A stretch of 33,644 nt of DNA from Rhizobiaceae bacterium (GCA_025458045.1 JALOTE010000014.1:1-33644), one strand, 5' to 3'. Positions 1 to 12,769 are shown, counted from the first letter of the stretch. The notes: generated by a model from the letters alone, not told the origin. Translations and numbers: made by a program.

Positions 1-1146
1 ACCTATGAACGCGTTGCAGACCATTGGGGCGCCGCGCTCAACGTCAATGTGGGCAAGAACAATTTCGACCGCATCCGCTACGACTATTACCGCGACCGCA
101 CGGTGGTGCTGGAAGCGTTCAAGGCCGACGAGTTTGATTTCCGGCTGGAAAACTCGGCCCGCGCCTGGTCGACAGGCTATGAGAATTTTCCGGCGCGCGA
201 CAAGGGTTTCGTGAAACTGGAGACGTTCCCCGACGAGTCACGCGGGTCGATGCAGGCTTATGTCGTCAACATGCGGCGCGACAAGTTCAAGGATCAGCGC
301 GTCCGCCAGGCGCTGAACCACGCCTTCGATTTCGAGGGGGCGAACAAGGCGATCTATTTCGACCTCTATTTCCGTAACAATTCCTATTTCGCGGGAACGG
401 AACTTGCCGCCACCGGCCTGCCGCAGGGCCGCGAAGCGGAGTTGCTGCGCGAGGTGCAGGCGAAATTCCCCGACCTCGTGCCCGAGACCGTGTTCACGGA
501 GGAACACAGAAACCCGGTCGGCGGCTCCGATGAGGCGGTCCGCGCCAATCTGCGCGAGGCCGTGCGGCTGTTCAGGGAAGCGGGATATGAAATCCGTGAC
601 GGCAAGATGGTGAACGCAACAACAGGCGAGCAGTTCACCATCGAGTTCCTCTATTATGAGGCCGATGCCGACCGGCAGGTGCAGTTTTGGCGCACGAACC
701 TTGAGAAAATCGGCGTTGGGTTCACGATCCGCGTGGTGGACACATCGGCCTATGTCGAGCGGCTGCGCAATTTCGACTATGACGCCATCATCGCAGTGTG
801 GGGCCAGTCCCTGTCGCCGGGAAACGAGCAAAGGGAGTATTGGGGCAGCGAAGCCAAGGACAGGGTCGGTTCGCGCAACTATGCCGGCATCGCCGACGCG
901 GCGGTGGATGCGCTGATCGACAAGCTGATTTTCGCGCCGACCCGCGGGGAACTGGTCGCAGCGACAAAAGCTCTCGACCGGCTGCTGCTGTCGAAGGATT
1001 TCGTCATTCCGCAACTCTACTATCCGTTCACACGTGTCGCGCATTGGGACCGTTTCGGCCATCCGGACCCGTTGCCGAAATATGATGTCGGCTTCCCGTC
1101 GATCTGGTGGTTCGACGAGGCGAAGGCTGCGCGCATCATGAAGTGA
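1..1146 (+). CDS. yejA: Peptide ABC transporter substrate-binding protein (YejA-like), 5' truncated
   Basis: The reading frame is open from base 1 and ends at TGA 1144-1146, so only the C-terminal 381 residues are present and the true start lies outside the window. The product resembles the C-terminal lobe of a family 5 (oligopeptide type) periplasmic solute-binding protein. It shows the typical run from an Arg-rich VRQALNHAFD stretch through the ligand-cleft region to a Trp-rich end. Three genes for the matching permeases and ATPase follow in the order yejB-yejE-yejF, which points to the YejABEF importer. In enterobacteria this system takes up microcin C-type peptides, and in rhizobia it takes up antimicrobial peptides. 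Substrate here is inferred from family only. The gap of 331 bp to yejB is unusually long for this operon and holds a repeat element. Confidence 0.88.
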   Translation, partial: TYERVADHWGAALNVNVGKNNFDRIRYDYYRDRTVVLEAFKADEFDFRLENSARAWSTGYENFPARDKGFVKLETFPDESRGSMQAYVVNMRRDKFKDQRVRQALNHAFDFEGANKAIYFDLYFRNNSYFAGTELAATGLPQGREAELLREVQAKFPDLVPETVFTEEHRNPVGGSDEAVRANLREAVRLFREAGYEIRDGKMVNATTGEQFTIEFLYYEADADRQVQFWRTNLEKIGVGFTIRVVDTSAYVERLRNFDYDAIIAVWGQSLSPGNEQREYWGSEAKDRVGSRNYAGIADAAVDALIDKLIFAPTRGELVAATKALDRLLLSKDFVIPQLYYPFTRVAHWDRFGHPDPLPKYDVGFPSIWWFDEAKAARIMK

Positions 1147-1174
1147 GTTCCTTGCCTGAAAGACCGCCTCCTTC

Positions 1175-1334
1175 TGCTTCGAGGCTCGCCAAGGCTCGCA
1201 CCTCAGCATGAATGGGTGCAGGGCCAAACTTGGGCGGCAATCTCCAGATCGCCCTGAAAGAGTGGCCTGAAAGGATTGCAAGGCATAGTGCTGCCCTTCA
1301 TGCTGAGGTGCGAGCCTTGGCGAGCCTCGAAGCA
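1175..1334. repeat. Intergenic element with perfect 38-bp inverted arms
   Basis: Bases 1175-1212 and 1297-1334 are exact reverse complements over 38 bp, enclosing 84 bp. Each arm begins near TTCGAGGCTCGCC and ends CACCTCAGCATGAA, which itself has short inverted GAGG/CCTC ends and a repeated GGCTCGC. This resembles the dispersed palindromic repeats scattered between genes in many Rhizobiales genomes; that resemblance is from memory and unconfirmed. It fills most of the 331-bp space between yejA and yejB. The transcript would fold into a very stable long hairpin, which could lower yejBEF expression relative to the abundant binding protein or protect the yejA 3' end. No transposase is present. 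Confidence 0.85.
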
Positions 1335-1477
1335 CTAAGGGCAGCAGACCACGATCAAGACACTTGGTTTTGCCGCATCGCGCAGCTTGCACTGGTTGCG
1401 CCAATCGATTCGAGTGACCGCATGACGAATCACCTTCGCCCGCAGCCTGATCGCACGCCCTTGGGGCGGATCGCCTG

Positions 1478-2590
1478 ATGGGCGTCTATGTCCTGCGCCG
1501 CCTTCTGTTGATGATCCCGACATTGTTCGGGATCATGGCGATTTCCTTTGCCATCATCCAGTTTGCGCCGGGCGGCCCGGTGGAGCGCGTCATCGCGCAA
1601 TTGACCGGCCAAGGCGGCGACGCCATGGACCGCATCACGGGCGGCAGCGGCGGCGACATCGGGATGGGCGCCGAGTCGACCATTTCCGGCGGCGAAACCT
1701 CATCGAAATATCGCGGCGCACAGGGGCTCGACCCGGAATTCATCGCGGCGCTTGAAAAGCAGTTCGGCTTCGACAAGCCGCCGCTCGAACGTTTCGCGCT
1801 GATGCTGTGGAACTATGTCCGTTTCGATTTCGGCGAGAGCTACTACCGCGACATCAGCGTCATCGACCTGATCCTTGAAAAGATGCCCGTGTCGATCTCG
1901 CTCGGCCTGTGGCTGACGCTCATTTCCTATGTGATCTCCATCCCGCTCGGCATCCGCAAGGCGGTCAAGGACGGCTCGACCTTCGATGTCTGGACATCCG
2001 GCGTCATCATTGTCGGCTATGCCATTCCAGGCTTCCTGTTTGCCATCCTGCTGATCGTGCTGTTTGCCGGCGGCTCGTTCTTCAACTGGTTTCCGCTGCG
2101 CGGGCTGACCTCGGAAAACTGGGATGAATTGTCGCTCTTCGGCAAGATCATTGACTATTTCTGGCACCTCGCCCTGCCATTGACCGCCATGGTGCTTTCG
2201 GCATTTGCCACCACAACGCTTTTGACGAAGAACTCCTTCCTCGACGAGATCCGCAAGCAATATGTCGTCACCGCGCGGGCCAAGGGGCTGACGGACCGGC
2301 AGGTGCTCTACGGGCATGTGTTCCGCAACGCCATGCTCATCATCATTGCCGGGTTTCCGGGGGCATTCATCTCGGCCTTTTTTACCGGCGCGCTGCTGAT
2401 CGAGACGATTTTCTCGCTCGACGGCCTGGGGTTGCTCGGCTTCGAATCGATCATCAACCGCGATTACCCGGTGGTGTTTGCCACGCTCTTCATCTTCTCG
2501 CTGATGGGCCTGCTTGTCGGCCTGCTCTCCGACCTGACCTATACCTGGATCGATCCGCGCATCGATTTCGACCGGAGGGATGTCGGATGA
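1478..2590 (+). CDS. yejB: Peptide ABC transporter permease YejB
   Basis: Inner-membrane permease of 370 residues, close to the usual YejB length. It has an N-terminal membrane helix (about residues 5-30), a Gly-rich periplasmic stretch (about 43-75), and five further hydrophobic segments. The cytoplasmic EAA-type loop that contacts the ATPase lies around residues 263-285 (core TARAKGL). It should pair with YejE to form the channel for peptides delivered by YejA. The start is ATG 1478; the sequence before it is only weakly purine-rich. The gene ends in an ATGA overlap with yejE, so the two are probably translationally coupled. A repeat element separates it from yejA, so it may depend on read-through or on an unseen promoter. 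Confidence 0.9.
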   Translation: MGVYVLRRLLLMIPTLFGIMAISFAIIQFAPGGPVERVIAQLTGQGGDAMDRITGGSGGDIGMGAESTISGGETSSKYRGAQGLDPEFIAALEKQFGFDKPPLERFALMLWNYVRFDFGESYYRDISVIDLILEKMPVSISLGLWLTLISYVISIPLGIRKAVKDGSTFDVWTSGVIIVGYAIPGFLFAILLIVLFAGGSFFNWFPLRGLTSENWDELSLFGKIIDYFWHLALPLTAMVLSAFATTTLLTKNSFLDEIRKQYVVTARAKGLTDRQVLYGHVFRNAMLIIIAGFPGAFISAFFTGALLIETIFSLDGLGLLGFESIINRDYPVVFATLFIFSLMGLLVGLLSDLTYTWIDPRIDFDRRDVG

Positions 2591-3729
2591 ACAGTCTGGC
2601 GCCTTCCGGAGCGATCTCAATCCCGGTCAAACGGCCGCTCCTGTCGCCGCTCAACCAGCGGCGCTGGGCGAATTTCAAGGCCAACCGGCGGGGCTATTGG
2701 TCGCTCTGGCTGTTCGGCATCCTGTTCGTATTGACGCTGTTTGCCGAACTGCTCGCCAACGACAAGCCGCTGATCGCGTCTTACAAAGGCGAGATCCTGT
2801 TTCCGGTTGTCATCGCTTATCCCGAAGAAAAATTCGGCGGCTTCCTTGCCGTGACTGACTATCGTGACCCGGTGATCCAGGAAGAAATCGAAGCCAATGG
2901 CTGGATGGTCTGGCCGCCGATCCGCTATTCCTACAGGACGGTCAACTCGGAAATTCCGTCCTCCGCGCCGACAAAGCCCTCATGGATGTATTCCATTGAA
3001 GAGCGCTGCGCGCGCTATCCGGGCGGGGTGGACGACCCCAACTGCACCATCGGCAACTGGAACTGGCTCGGCACGGATGACCAGGCGCGCGATGTGCTCG
3101 CCCGCGTGATTTATGGCTTCCGTGTCTCGGTGCTGTTCGGTCTGATCCTGACGGCGGCGTCCGCCGTGATCGGCGTCGCGGCCGGCGCGGTCCAGGGCTA
3201 TTTCGGCGGCTGGACAGACCTGCTGATGCAGCGTTTCATCGAAATCTGGTCGTCGGTGCCGGTGCTCTATCTGCTCTTGATCATCGCCGCAGTGCTGCCG
3301 CCGGGCTTCTGGATTCTCCTCGGCATCATGCTTCTTTTTTCATGGGTCGGTTTTGTCGGCATCGTGCGGGCGGAATTCCTGCGGGCCCGCAACTTTGAGT
3401 ATGTGAATGCGGCCCGCGCGCTGGGTGTGCCAAACCGGACAATCATGTTCCGCCATTTGCTTCCAAACGCCATGGTCGCGACGTTGACCTTCCTGCCGTT
3501 CATCCTCAACGGTTCGATCTCGACTTTGACCTCGCTTGATTTCCTCGGCTTCGGCCTCCCGCCCGGCTCGCCGTCGCTTGGCGAATTGCTGGCGCAGGGC
3601 AAGAACAACCTTCAGGCGCCATGGCTTGGCCTTTCGGGCTTCATCGTCATTTCGCTGATGCTGTCGCTTTTGATCTTCATCGGCGAAGCGACGCGCGACG
3701 CCTTTGATCCGCGAAAGACATTTGCGTGA
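2587..3729 (+). CDS. yejE: Peptide ABC transporter permease YejE
   Basis: Second permease of the importer, 380 residues. A first membrane helix at about residues 38-57 is followed by a long periplasmic region (about 58-175) containing two Cys (141 and 153) and the [11 protein letters not shown] motif typical of DppC/YejE-type permeases. The remaining helices form the transport core, with the EAA loop near residues 272-295 (core NAARALGV). The start ATG overlaps the yejB stop by ATGA. It is followed by yejF after a short gap. Identification rests on family features and gene order. Confidence 0.9.
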   Translation: MNSLAPSGAISIPVKRPLLSPLNQRRWANFKANRRGYWSLWLFGILFVLTLFAELLANDKPLIASYKGEILFPVVIAYPEEKFGGFLAVTDYRDPVIQEEIEANGWMVWPPIRYSYRTVNSEIPSSAPTKPSWMYSIEERCARYPGGVDDPNCTIGNWNWLGTDDQARDVLARVIYGFRVSVLFGLILTAASAVIGVAAGAVQGYFGGWTDLLMQRFIEIWSSVPVLYLLLIIAAVLPPGFWILLGIMLLFSWVGFVGIVRAEFLRARNFEYVNAARALGVPNRTIMFRHLLPNAMVATLTFLPFILNGSISTLTSLDFLGFGLPPGSPSLGELLAQGKNNLQAPWLGLSGFIVISLMLSLLIFIGEATRDAFDPRKTFA

Positions 3730-3786
3730 GGACGGTCCGGCCATCACGCGGCATTCTTGCAGACCCCGTTCGGAGGCGTGACTTCA

Positions 3787-5415
<1,629 letters not shown>

Positions 5416-5422
5416 GCGCGCG

Positions 5423-6370
5423 ATGAGTGTTCTCGTTTCGGTCAAGGGTGACAGCCGCGACGACTGGATGCCGCATTTCGAACGCGGCTTGCCCGGCGAA
5501 ACGCATCACTGGGATGACGGCGCGCAGGATGTGCTGCCGGATGTCGACTACGCCATGGTGTGGGGGCCGCAGGCGTCGCTTGTCGCCCGCATCCCCAATG
5601 TGAAGGCGGTGTTCTCGCTTGGCGCAGGCGTCGACCACATCCTCAACCTCGGCACCGTGCCGCTGCATGTGCCGGTGGTGCGTTACGTGGGTGAAGACCT
5701 GACGTTGCGCATGGGCGAATGGGTGGCGCAGCACTGCCTGATGCATTTGCGGCAGCATGCCCTGTTTGACGCCCAGCAACGCGATGGCTTTTGGAAACAG
5801 CACCCGCAACCCGGCGCGCGTGATGTGCGCGTCGGCATCATGGGCCTCGGCGTCATGGGTACGCATGCCGCCCGTGTGCTGAAGACCATCGGGTTCACTG
5901 TGCGGGGCTGGAGCCGCTCGCCAAAAGCAATCGAAGGCGTGGACAGTTTCGCCGGCATGGGCGAACTCGACGCCTTCCTGGCACAGACCGACATTCTGGT
6001 GGCGATCCTGCCGCACACGCCCGAGACGCATCACCTGATCGACAGGGCGATGCTCGAAAGGCTGGCGCGTGATGGCGCGCTTGCCGGGCCCGTCCTGCTC
6101 AATGCCGGGCGCGGCAAGACACAGCTTGACGCCGATGTGCTTGGCGCCTTGCAGGACGGCACGCTGAAGGCTGCGTCGCTCGACGTGTTTGAAACCGAAC
6201 CGTTGCCCGCCGCCTCGCCGTTCTGGCGGCTGCCGAATGTGTTCATCACCCCGCACGCCGCGGCCTGGTCCGACAGGCGCGATGTCGTCGCCTATGCCGT
6301 CCGCCAGATCGCAGCGCACCGGCAGGGCCGAGCGCTTGAGAATGTGGTGGACCGCGCCCGAGGCTATTGA
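5423..6370 (+). CDS. ghrA: Glyoxylate/hydroxypyruvate reductase A-like D-2-hydroxyacid dehydrogenase
   Basis: Cytoplasmic NAD(P)H-dependent 2-hydroxyacid dehydrogenase of 315 residues, close to E. coli GhrA (about 312). The Rossmann nucleotide motif GLGVMG lies at 141-146, and the expected catalytic set is present: Arg230 (in NAGRGK), Glu259 (in DVFETEPL) and His278 (in ITPHAAAW). The family reduces glyoxylate and hydroxypyruvate to glycolate and glycerate. It starts only 7 bases after the yejF stop, so it is probably co-transcribed with the peptide importer. No functional link to peptide uptake is known to me. Substrate is by homology. Confidence 0.85.
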   Translation: MSVLVSVKGDSRDDWMPHFERGLPGETHHWDDGAQDVLPDVDYAMVWGPQASLVARIPNVKAVFSLGAGVDHILNLGTVPLHVPVVRYVGEDLTLRMGEWVAQHCLMHLRQHALFDAQQRDGFWKQHPQPGARDVRVGIMGLGVMGTHAARVLKTIGFTVRGWSRSPKAIEGVDSFAGMGELDAFLAQTDILVAILPHTPETHHLIDRAMLERLARDGALAGPVLLNAGRGKTQLDADVLGALQDGTLKAASLDVFETEPLPAASPFWRLPNVFITPHAAAWSDRRDVVAYAVRQIAAHRQGRALENVVDRARGY

Positions 6371-6424
6371 CCGGCGCAATCGACCGGCTTGCGGGGTCTG
6401 GCCGCGGCGTGCCACAGATGCGCC

Positions 6425-6919
6425 ATGGTTTCACAACGCTCGATCCGCGAAGAGGGGCACCGGCGCAAGTTTCTGGCCGTCATCGATGACACGCCGGAAT
6501 GCGCGACCGCCGTCGCCTATGCCGCGCGCCGCGCCCGATCCACCGGCGGGGCGCTGGTTTTGCTTTATGTGGTGAAGAATGCGGATTTCCAGCAATGGCT
6601 GGGCGTCGGTGACATCATGCGCGCCGAAGCCCACGAGACCGCGCGCACCGAACTCGGCAAGCATGCCAACCGCATCCGTGACACCCACAACATCGATGCC
6701 GAATGCGTGGTGCGCGAAGGCGTGGCGCGCGACGAAATCCGCGCCCTGATCGACGAGGACCGCGACATCGCCATTCTCGTGCTTGCTTCCGGCGACGGCA
6801 AGGATGGACCTGGGCCGTTGGTGCAATCCATCGCGGCGGCGACCGGCGGTGCGTTTCCCATTCCTGTCACCGTGGTGCCGTTCGGCTTGACTGACGCTGA
6901 AATCGAGCAACTCGCCTAG
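6425..6919 (+). CDS. Universal stress protein (UspA family)
   Basis: Small cytoplasmic protein of 164 residues with a UspA fold: a first strand FLAVIDDTPE, the helix AVAYAARRARSTGG, and a C-terminal segment VLASGDGKDGPGPLVQSI that corresponds roughly to the nucleotide-binding loop. The glycine spacing differs from the classic ATP-binding GxxGx9G(S/T) pattern, so ATP binding is uncertain. I chose ATG 6425; an in-frame TTG at 6389 would add 12 residues with no conservation that I recognise. It follows ghrA by 54 bases on the same strand. Similar proteins with a KFLAVIDDTPEC start are common in Rhizobiales. Confidence 0.8.
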   Translation: MVSQRSIREEGHRRKFLAVIDDTPECATAVAYAARRARSTGGALVLLYVVKNADFQQWLGVGDIMRAEAHETARTELGKHANRIRDTHNIDAECVVREGVARDEIRALIDEDRDIAILVLASGDGKDGPGPLVQSIAAATGGAFPIPVTVVPFGLTDAEIEQLA

Positions 6920-7034
6920 GCTCAGGACCATTCGCTCCGAACCGACAGGTTTGAAGCCCACCCTTGGCCGGGACGCGACGCAGCGTTGCGATAGTCGCTC
7001 CAGTAAACTAGACTATGAGACGCAGGTTTTAGCC

Positions 7035-7062
7035 CTTGCGCCATGCGCCCATTGCGCTATTT
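7035..7062 (+). promoter_or_regulatory. Candidate promoter for the NifU-type gene
   Basis: CTTGCG (7035-7040), a 16-base spacer and CTATTT (7057-7062) resemble the rhizobial vegetative consensus CTTGAC/CTATAT. This would give a leader of roughly 50 bases before ATG 7122. A second possibility just upstream is TTGCGA (6986-6991), N17, TAGACT (7009-7014). Both were found by eye. Confidence 0.4.
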
Positions 7063-7121
7063 TCGAACCATTCAAAACAAGGGGCGGCGCGCATGTGCCT
7101 GCTCATTCATGGAGAAGCCCG

Positions 7122-7706
7122 ATGTTCATCCAGACCGAGGCGACACCCAACCCAGCCACGCTGAAATTCCTGCCGGGCAAGGTCGTGCTGGAGCGTGGCA
7201 CGGCCGATTTCCGCTCCGCCGACGAGGCCGCCGAAAAGTCGGGCCTTGCCACCAAGCTGATGCTGCTTGACGGCGTGGCAGGTGTGTTTTTCGGCTATGA
7301 TTTCATCACCATCACCAAGACAAGCGATGCGCAGGGCCGCCCGGACTGGCAGCATTTGAAGCCCGCCATCCTAGGCACGATCATGGAGCATTTCATGAGC
7401 GGCCAGCCAGTGATGTTGCCGGTTGGCAGTGGTTCGGCAACCATGGCGCCGGATGCCGAGGATTTCGACCCGGCCGACGAGAAGATCGTCGCGACAATCA
7501 AGGAATTGCTGGAAACCCGCGTGCGCCCGGCCGTGGCGCAGGATGGCGGCGACATCACCTTCCATGGCTACCGCGAGGGCCGCGTGAAGCTTCACATGAA
7601 GGGCGCCTGCGCCGGCTGCCCCTCGTCCACGGCGACCTTGCGCCATGGCATCCAGAACCTGCTGAAGCATTTCATCCCGGAAGTGCAGGAAGTGGTGGCG
7701 GTTTGA
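7122..7706 (+). CDS. NifU family Fe-S cluster carrier (Nfu type)
   Basis: Protein of 194 residues with the two-part Nfu layout. An N-terminal scaffold domain begins MFIQTEATPNP and spans about residues 1-90, and a C-terminal NifU domain spans about 120-190. The C-terminal domain holds the cluster-binding CxxC pair at Cys163 and Cys166 (CAGC). Such proteins carry and deliver Fe-S clusters to client enzymes in the cytoplasm. The start ATG 7122 is preceded by GGAG at 7111-7114, and homologues begin with the same MFIQTE motif. A longer in-frame extension to 6951 is not supported. It has its own candidate promoter and a 202-base gap to the upstream gene. Confidence 0.92.
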   Translation: MFIQTEATPNPATLKFLPGKVVLERGTADFRSADEAAEKSGLATKLMLLDGVAGVFFGYDFITITKTSDAQGRPDWQHLKPAILGTIMEHFMSGQPVMLPVGSGSATMAPDAEDFDPADEKIVATIKELLETRVRPAVAQDGGDITFHGYREGRVKLHMKGACAGCPSSTATLRHGIQNLLKHFIPEVQEVVAV

Positions 7707-7774
7707 CGCCGTCTCAGACACCGTCTTGAATTTGCGCCAATCGATTGGAAGCGCCAAGCGCGTCGAACCCGCCC

Positions 7775-8272
7775 ATGCCGCTCGTCTCGCTCCACGCTAT
7801 CGATCCGCTGGCCGATGGCCGCCAGTCGGCGCGCGCGCTGATGGTGCGCCGCGGCGTCTGGCTGATGCTGGATCAGATGGGGTTTGCCGCCATTCCTGAA
7901 ATGACGCTGAAAACAGGTCGTCGCGCCGATCTCGCGGCGCTTTCACCCAAGGGCGATCTCTGGATCATCGAGATCAAATCCTCGCTTGAGGATTTGCGGG
8001 CCGACCGGAAATGGCAGGAGTACCGCGCGTTTTGCGACCGCTTCTATTTCGCCACCCATGCGGGGGTGCCGCGCCATCATTTTCCGGAGGATGCGGGCTT
8101 CATTCTCAGCGACGGCCACGGGGCCGAGATGCTTTCGCCTTCACCGGAACATAGGCTGGCGCCGGCTGCCCGAAAATCGCTGACGCTGCGCTTTGCGCGG
8201 CTTGCTGCAGCCCGCGCAGCGCGCGCTGAACCAGGCTTGTCTTTGTCTGGCGCTGTCTCTGATCAGCCATGA
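7775..8272 (+). CDS. mmcB: MmcB-type DNA repair protein / putative endonuclease
   Basis: Protein of 165 residues starting at ATG 7775; the in-frame TTG 7745 is less likely. It shows a PD-(D/E)xK nuclease core: Asp52 (in RRADLAAL) followed by Glu66-Ile-Lys68 (in WIIEIKSS). The conserved DLRADRKWQEYRAFCDRFYFA segment is typical of the MmcB family. MmcB was described in Caulobacter as an SOS-regulated factor for mitomycin C resistance. I see no clear alphaproteobacterial LexA box (GTTC-N7-GTTC) upstream, so SOS control is not shown here. A 12-bp palindrome CCAATCGATTGG (7737-7748) lies in its leader. Confidence 0.82.
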   Translation: MPLVSLHAIDPLADGRQSARALMVRRGVWLMLDQMGFAAIPEMTLKTGRRADLAALSPKGDLWIIEIKSSLEDLRADRKWQEYRAFCDRFYFATHAGVPRHHFPEDAGFILSDGHGAEMLSPSPEHRLAPAARKSLTLRFARLAAARAARAEPGLSLSGAVSDQP

Positions 8273-8444
8273 TCCCGTCCTTCGCCTGCGTGCCGGGCGG
8301 ATGAACCGCCCTCTGTCATCTTCATTCGGTCGTGTCACCAAAGTGTTACGGAATGTCGATGATTTCAATGCTGAGAATGGCGGATCGCCGCGCGATTTCA
8401 AGCGCCAAATGCCGCAGCGCTCATCACGGTGAATTGAAGGGCTG

Positions 8445-9044
8445 TCAGCGTGGCGCGCGCTTGGCGAGAATGCGCTGAAGCGTGCGGCGGTGCATGTTGA
8501 GGCGGCGCGCGGTCTCCGACACGTTGCGGTCGCAGCTTTCATAGACGCGCTGGATGTGCTCCCAACGCACCCTGTCGGCCGACATCGGATTTTCCGGCGG
8601 CGGCGGCGCCTTGGCGTCCGGTCCGCGCAACAGGGCCGCGACGATTTCGTCCGCGTCGGCAGGCTTGGACAAATAGTCGATCGCGCCGAGCTTCACCGCT
8701 GTCACGGCGGTCGCGATATTGCCATATCCGGTCAGCACGATGGCTCGGGTGTCGGTGCGCCGCTCACGGATTTCCTCAATGACTTCAAGGCCGTTGCCAT
8801 CCTCAAGACGCATGTCGACGACGGCGAAGGCGGGTGCGGCGGCCTTCACGGCGTCGATCGCCTCGTCGACGGTTTCGGCCTGGGTGACAACGAAACCGCG
8901 TTGCTCCAACGCGCGCGCAAGCCGCGAACGCAGCGCCTTGTCATCCTCGACAATCAGCAGGTTGCGGTCCGCGCCGATGGCGGCCACGTCATCGGCGGAA
9001 GGGGAAGCGTCATCGGCGCTGGCGGCTGCATTGAGTGCGGTCAT
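8445..9044 (-). CDS. actR: Redox response regulator ActR/RegA
   Basis: Response regulator of 199 residues. The receiver domain begins LLIVEDDKALR, with the acidic pair at Asp34-Asp35 and the phospho-acceptor at Asp77 (in VVDMRLEDG). A Pro-rich linker (about PPPPENP) leads to a Fis-type helix-turn-helix at the C-terminus (NVSETARRLNMHRRTLQRIL). This is the RegA/ActR/PrrA architecture that controls respiration, carbon and nitrogen fixation, and acid tolerance genes in response to redox. The partner kinase actS is 72 bases upstream on the same strand. It converges with mmcB across a 172-base gap in which I see no convincing terminator. The N-terminal 25 residues are low-complexity Ala/Asp and may include a misplaced start. 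Confidence 0.92.
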   Translation of the reverse strand: MTALNAAASADDASPSADDVAAIGADRNLLIVEDDKALRSRLARALEQRGFVVTQAETVDEAIDAVKAAAPAFAVVDMRLEDGNGLEVIEEIRERRTDTRAIVLTGYGNIATAVTAVKLGAIDYLSKPADADEIVAALLRGPDAKAPPPPENPMSADRVRWEHIQRVYESCDRNVSETARRLNMHRRTLQRILAKRAPR

Positions 9045-9116
9045 GGCGTGTCATCCAATCGGCCCGAAGGCTCTGAACGGTTTGCGGCGGCAGCGCCGTG
9101 CTGGCGCTTGTGCCGG

Positions 9117-10493
9117 TCATGGCAGGGACTCAGGGCCCCAGCGTGAATTTTCAAGACGCGGCGCATCGGAATCGGAAGCCTCGAACACGGCGCGCGACCA
9201 TTGCAGCCGCACACGCGCACCCATCTCCTCGGCTGAGGCGTTGGAAAAGCTGACGGTCGCCCCGGCCCGTTCGATCAGTGTCTTGGCGATGAACAGGCCA
9301 AGCCCCATGCCGCCGCCCTCGCCGACAGTGGTCGGCGGCTTGGAGATCCGGTCACGGCTGGAGCGCTCGGTGGCGTAGGGTTCGCCAAGGCGCCCGATGA
9401 TGGTGGGCGAGAAGCCGCGGCCATCATCGGTGACGGACAGGAACACGTCACGTTCCGTCCAAGCGTAGGTGACAACCACCTTGGATTTGGCGAAATCGAC
9501 CGCATTCTCGATCAGGTTGCCAAGCGAATAGATCAGGCCGGGATTGCGGCGGCCGATCGGTTCGGGTCCGCTGCACGGTCCCTGCGACACGATGATCTCG
9601 ACGCCGAATTCGCGGTGCGGCGCAATCGCCTCCTCCATCAGCGCCGTCATCGGCATGCGCATCATGTGCTCTTCGCTTTCGGCCGAAAGCGAGGTGAGGC
9701 GGCCGAGGATCGCGCGGCAACGCTCGGACTGAGACCTCAGCAAGGCAACGTCCTCGCCGAAGCGTTCATCGGCGCCGAGCGCCCGCTCCATCTCCTTGGC
9801 GATGACCGTGATGGTGGCGAGCGGCGTTCCGAGTTCATGGGCGGTTGCCGCCGCCAGCCCGTCAATCGCCGACAAATGCTGCTCGCGTTGCAGCACCAGT
9901 TCTGTCGCCGCCAGCGCATCCGACAATTCACGCGCTTCGCGCGCCACGCGGCCTGCATAAAGCGCGGCGAACCCCATTGTCAGCAGGATGGCGATGGCGG
10001 TGCCCGCCGTCAGCAGCGGCGGGGCGGTGAGCACTTCGCCGGCGCGCCAAGGCAAGGGCAGGTGCATGAACGAGAGGACGATCGTCAGTCCGGCGGTGAC
10101 AGCGGCCAGCATCAAGGTGTTGGCAAGCGGCAGCGCGCCCGCCGCAATCACCACCGGCACGATGATGAGGAGCGAAAACGGGTTGAGCAGACCGCCGGTC
10201 AGCATCAGCAGGGCCGAAACCTGGGTCAGGTCCCAGGCAAGCAGCCATGTCGCGCTGAACGGTTTCAGCCGGTGGTTGGGTTGGAAGCGCAAGGCAAGGA
10301 TGACGTTGAGCAGGGCCGATGCGCCAACCAGCATGAAACACAGTTCAAACGGAAACTCGAACCCGAAGCCGAAGGCGACGCCGCCCACCGCTGCCGTCTG
10401 GCCGATCACCGCCATCCAGCGCAGGCGCAATAGGGTGGACAGGCGCAAGGTGCGCCCGGTCTCGGTGTCATGCGGTGTCATGCGGCTGGCCAT
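9117..10493 (-). CDS. actS: Redox sensor histidine kinase ActS/RegB
   Basis: Membrane sensor kinase of 458 residues with about six N-terminal membrane helices (residues 26-185). The quinone-sensing motif GGLLNPF is intact at 100-106. The phosphorylated His219 sits in ATAHELGTPL, and Cys259 (in SERCRAIL) matches the position of the redox-active cysteine known from RegB. The ATPase domain carries the N-box Asn330 and the G-boxes DDGRG (356-360) and GMGLGL. RegB-type kinases sense the ubiquinone pool and oxygen-linked redox state and phosphorylate RegA. It is transcribed divergently from dnaK. An internal ATG four codons downstream is an alternative start. Confidence 0.93.
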   Translation of the reverse strand: MASRMTPHDTETGRTLRLSTLLRLRWMAVIGQTAAVGGVAFGFGFEFPFELCFMLVGASALLNVILALRFQPNHRLKPFSATWLLAWDLTQVSALLMLTGGLLNPFSLLIIVPVVIAAGALPLANTLMLAAVTAGLTIVLSFMHLPLPWRAGEVLTAPPLLTAGTAIAILLTMGFAALYAGRVAREARELSDALAATELVLQREQHLSAIDGLAAATAHELGTPLATITVIAKEMERALGADERFGEDVALLRSQSERCRAILGRLTSLSAESEEHMMRMPMTALMEEAIAPHREFGVEIIVSQGPCSGPEPIGRRNPGLIYSLGNLIENAVDFAKSKVVVTYAWTERDVFLSVTDDGRGFSPTIIGRLGEPYATERSSRDRISKPPTTVGEGGGMGLGLFIAKTLIERAGATVSFSNASAEEMGARVRLQWSRAVFEASDSDAPRLENSRWGPESLP

Positions 10494-10628
10494 CCGCCTT
10501 GATTAGGCGTGATCGGCCCGCGCCGCAAACGGCTGCCGCGCGGCATTGCGTCCCGCCCGGCCGCGCGGTTTGCCGACCGTTGACCAGCACCGGCCGGTTC
10601 AATCGGCGCTCTCGCCCGCCGCATCCGC

Positions 10629-10657
10629 TTGCAGTAGGGAAATGCGCCACATATATG
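10629..10657 (+). promoter_or_regulatory. Candidate vegetative promoter for dnaK
   Basis: TTGCAG (10629-10634), a 17-base spacer and TATATG (10652-10657) form a good -35/-10 pair in the 288-base divergent region between actS and dnaK. The same site can be read as CTTGCA-N16-CATATA. Confidence 0.45.
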
Positions 10658-10677
10658 GGCCACAACACCGGGAGGCG

Positions 10678-10706
10678 CTTGAGTTCCAGCCAGCGCGACC
10701 CAATCT
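10678..10706 (+). promoter_or_regulatory. Candidate heat-shock (RpoH-type) promoter for dnaK
   Basis: CTTGAG (10678-10683), 14 bases, then ACCCAATCT (10698-10706) resembles the RpoH consensus CTTGAA...CCCCAT-T and the arrangement of the E. coli dnaK P1 promoter. It lies about 75 bases before the dnaK start. Heat-shock control of dnaK is well established; this exact site is inferred by eye. Confidence 0.5.
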
Positions 10707-10781
10707 TCCACGTCGTATGGGGGCCGCCCTTTCGGACGCCGTTGCCGGGTCCGGGCGGCTCGCTTGAAGGAGAAAACGACC

Positions 10782-12698
<1,917 letters not shown>

Positions 12699-12739
12699 GA
12701 CAAAGCACAAGCGCCCACCGCGCCTTCCAATGGGATTTC

Positions 12740-12769
12740 GGCCCGGATCAGCAATGGTCCGGGCCTTTT
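12740..12769 (+). terminator. Intrinsic terminator of dnaK
   Basis: Perfect 8-bp stem GGCCCGGA (12740-12747) and TCCGGGCC (12758-12765) with a 10-base loop, followed directly by TTTT. It lies 41 bases after the dnaK stop and separates it from the copper-type module. Confidence 0.85.

Noticed and set aside
238-1404. 388-codon antisense frame over yejA and the repeat element
   Set aside because: It runs through the well-supported yejA frame and the repeat, with no family features.
7707-7774. LexA (SOS) box before mmcB
   Set aside because: I looked for GTTC-N7-GTTC and GAAC-N7-GTTC and found none. Only the CCAATCGATTGG palindrome is present.
8295-8311. Terminator after mmcB (GGGCGG/CCGCCC hairpin)
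   Set aside because: The stem is only 6 bp and no T-run follows it, so it is too weak to call.
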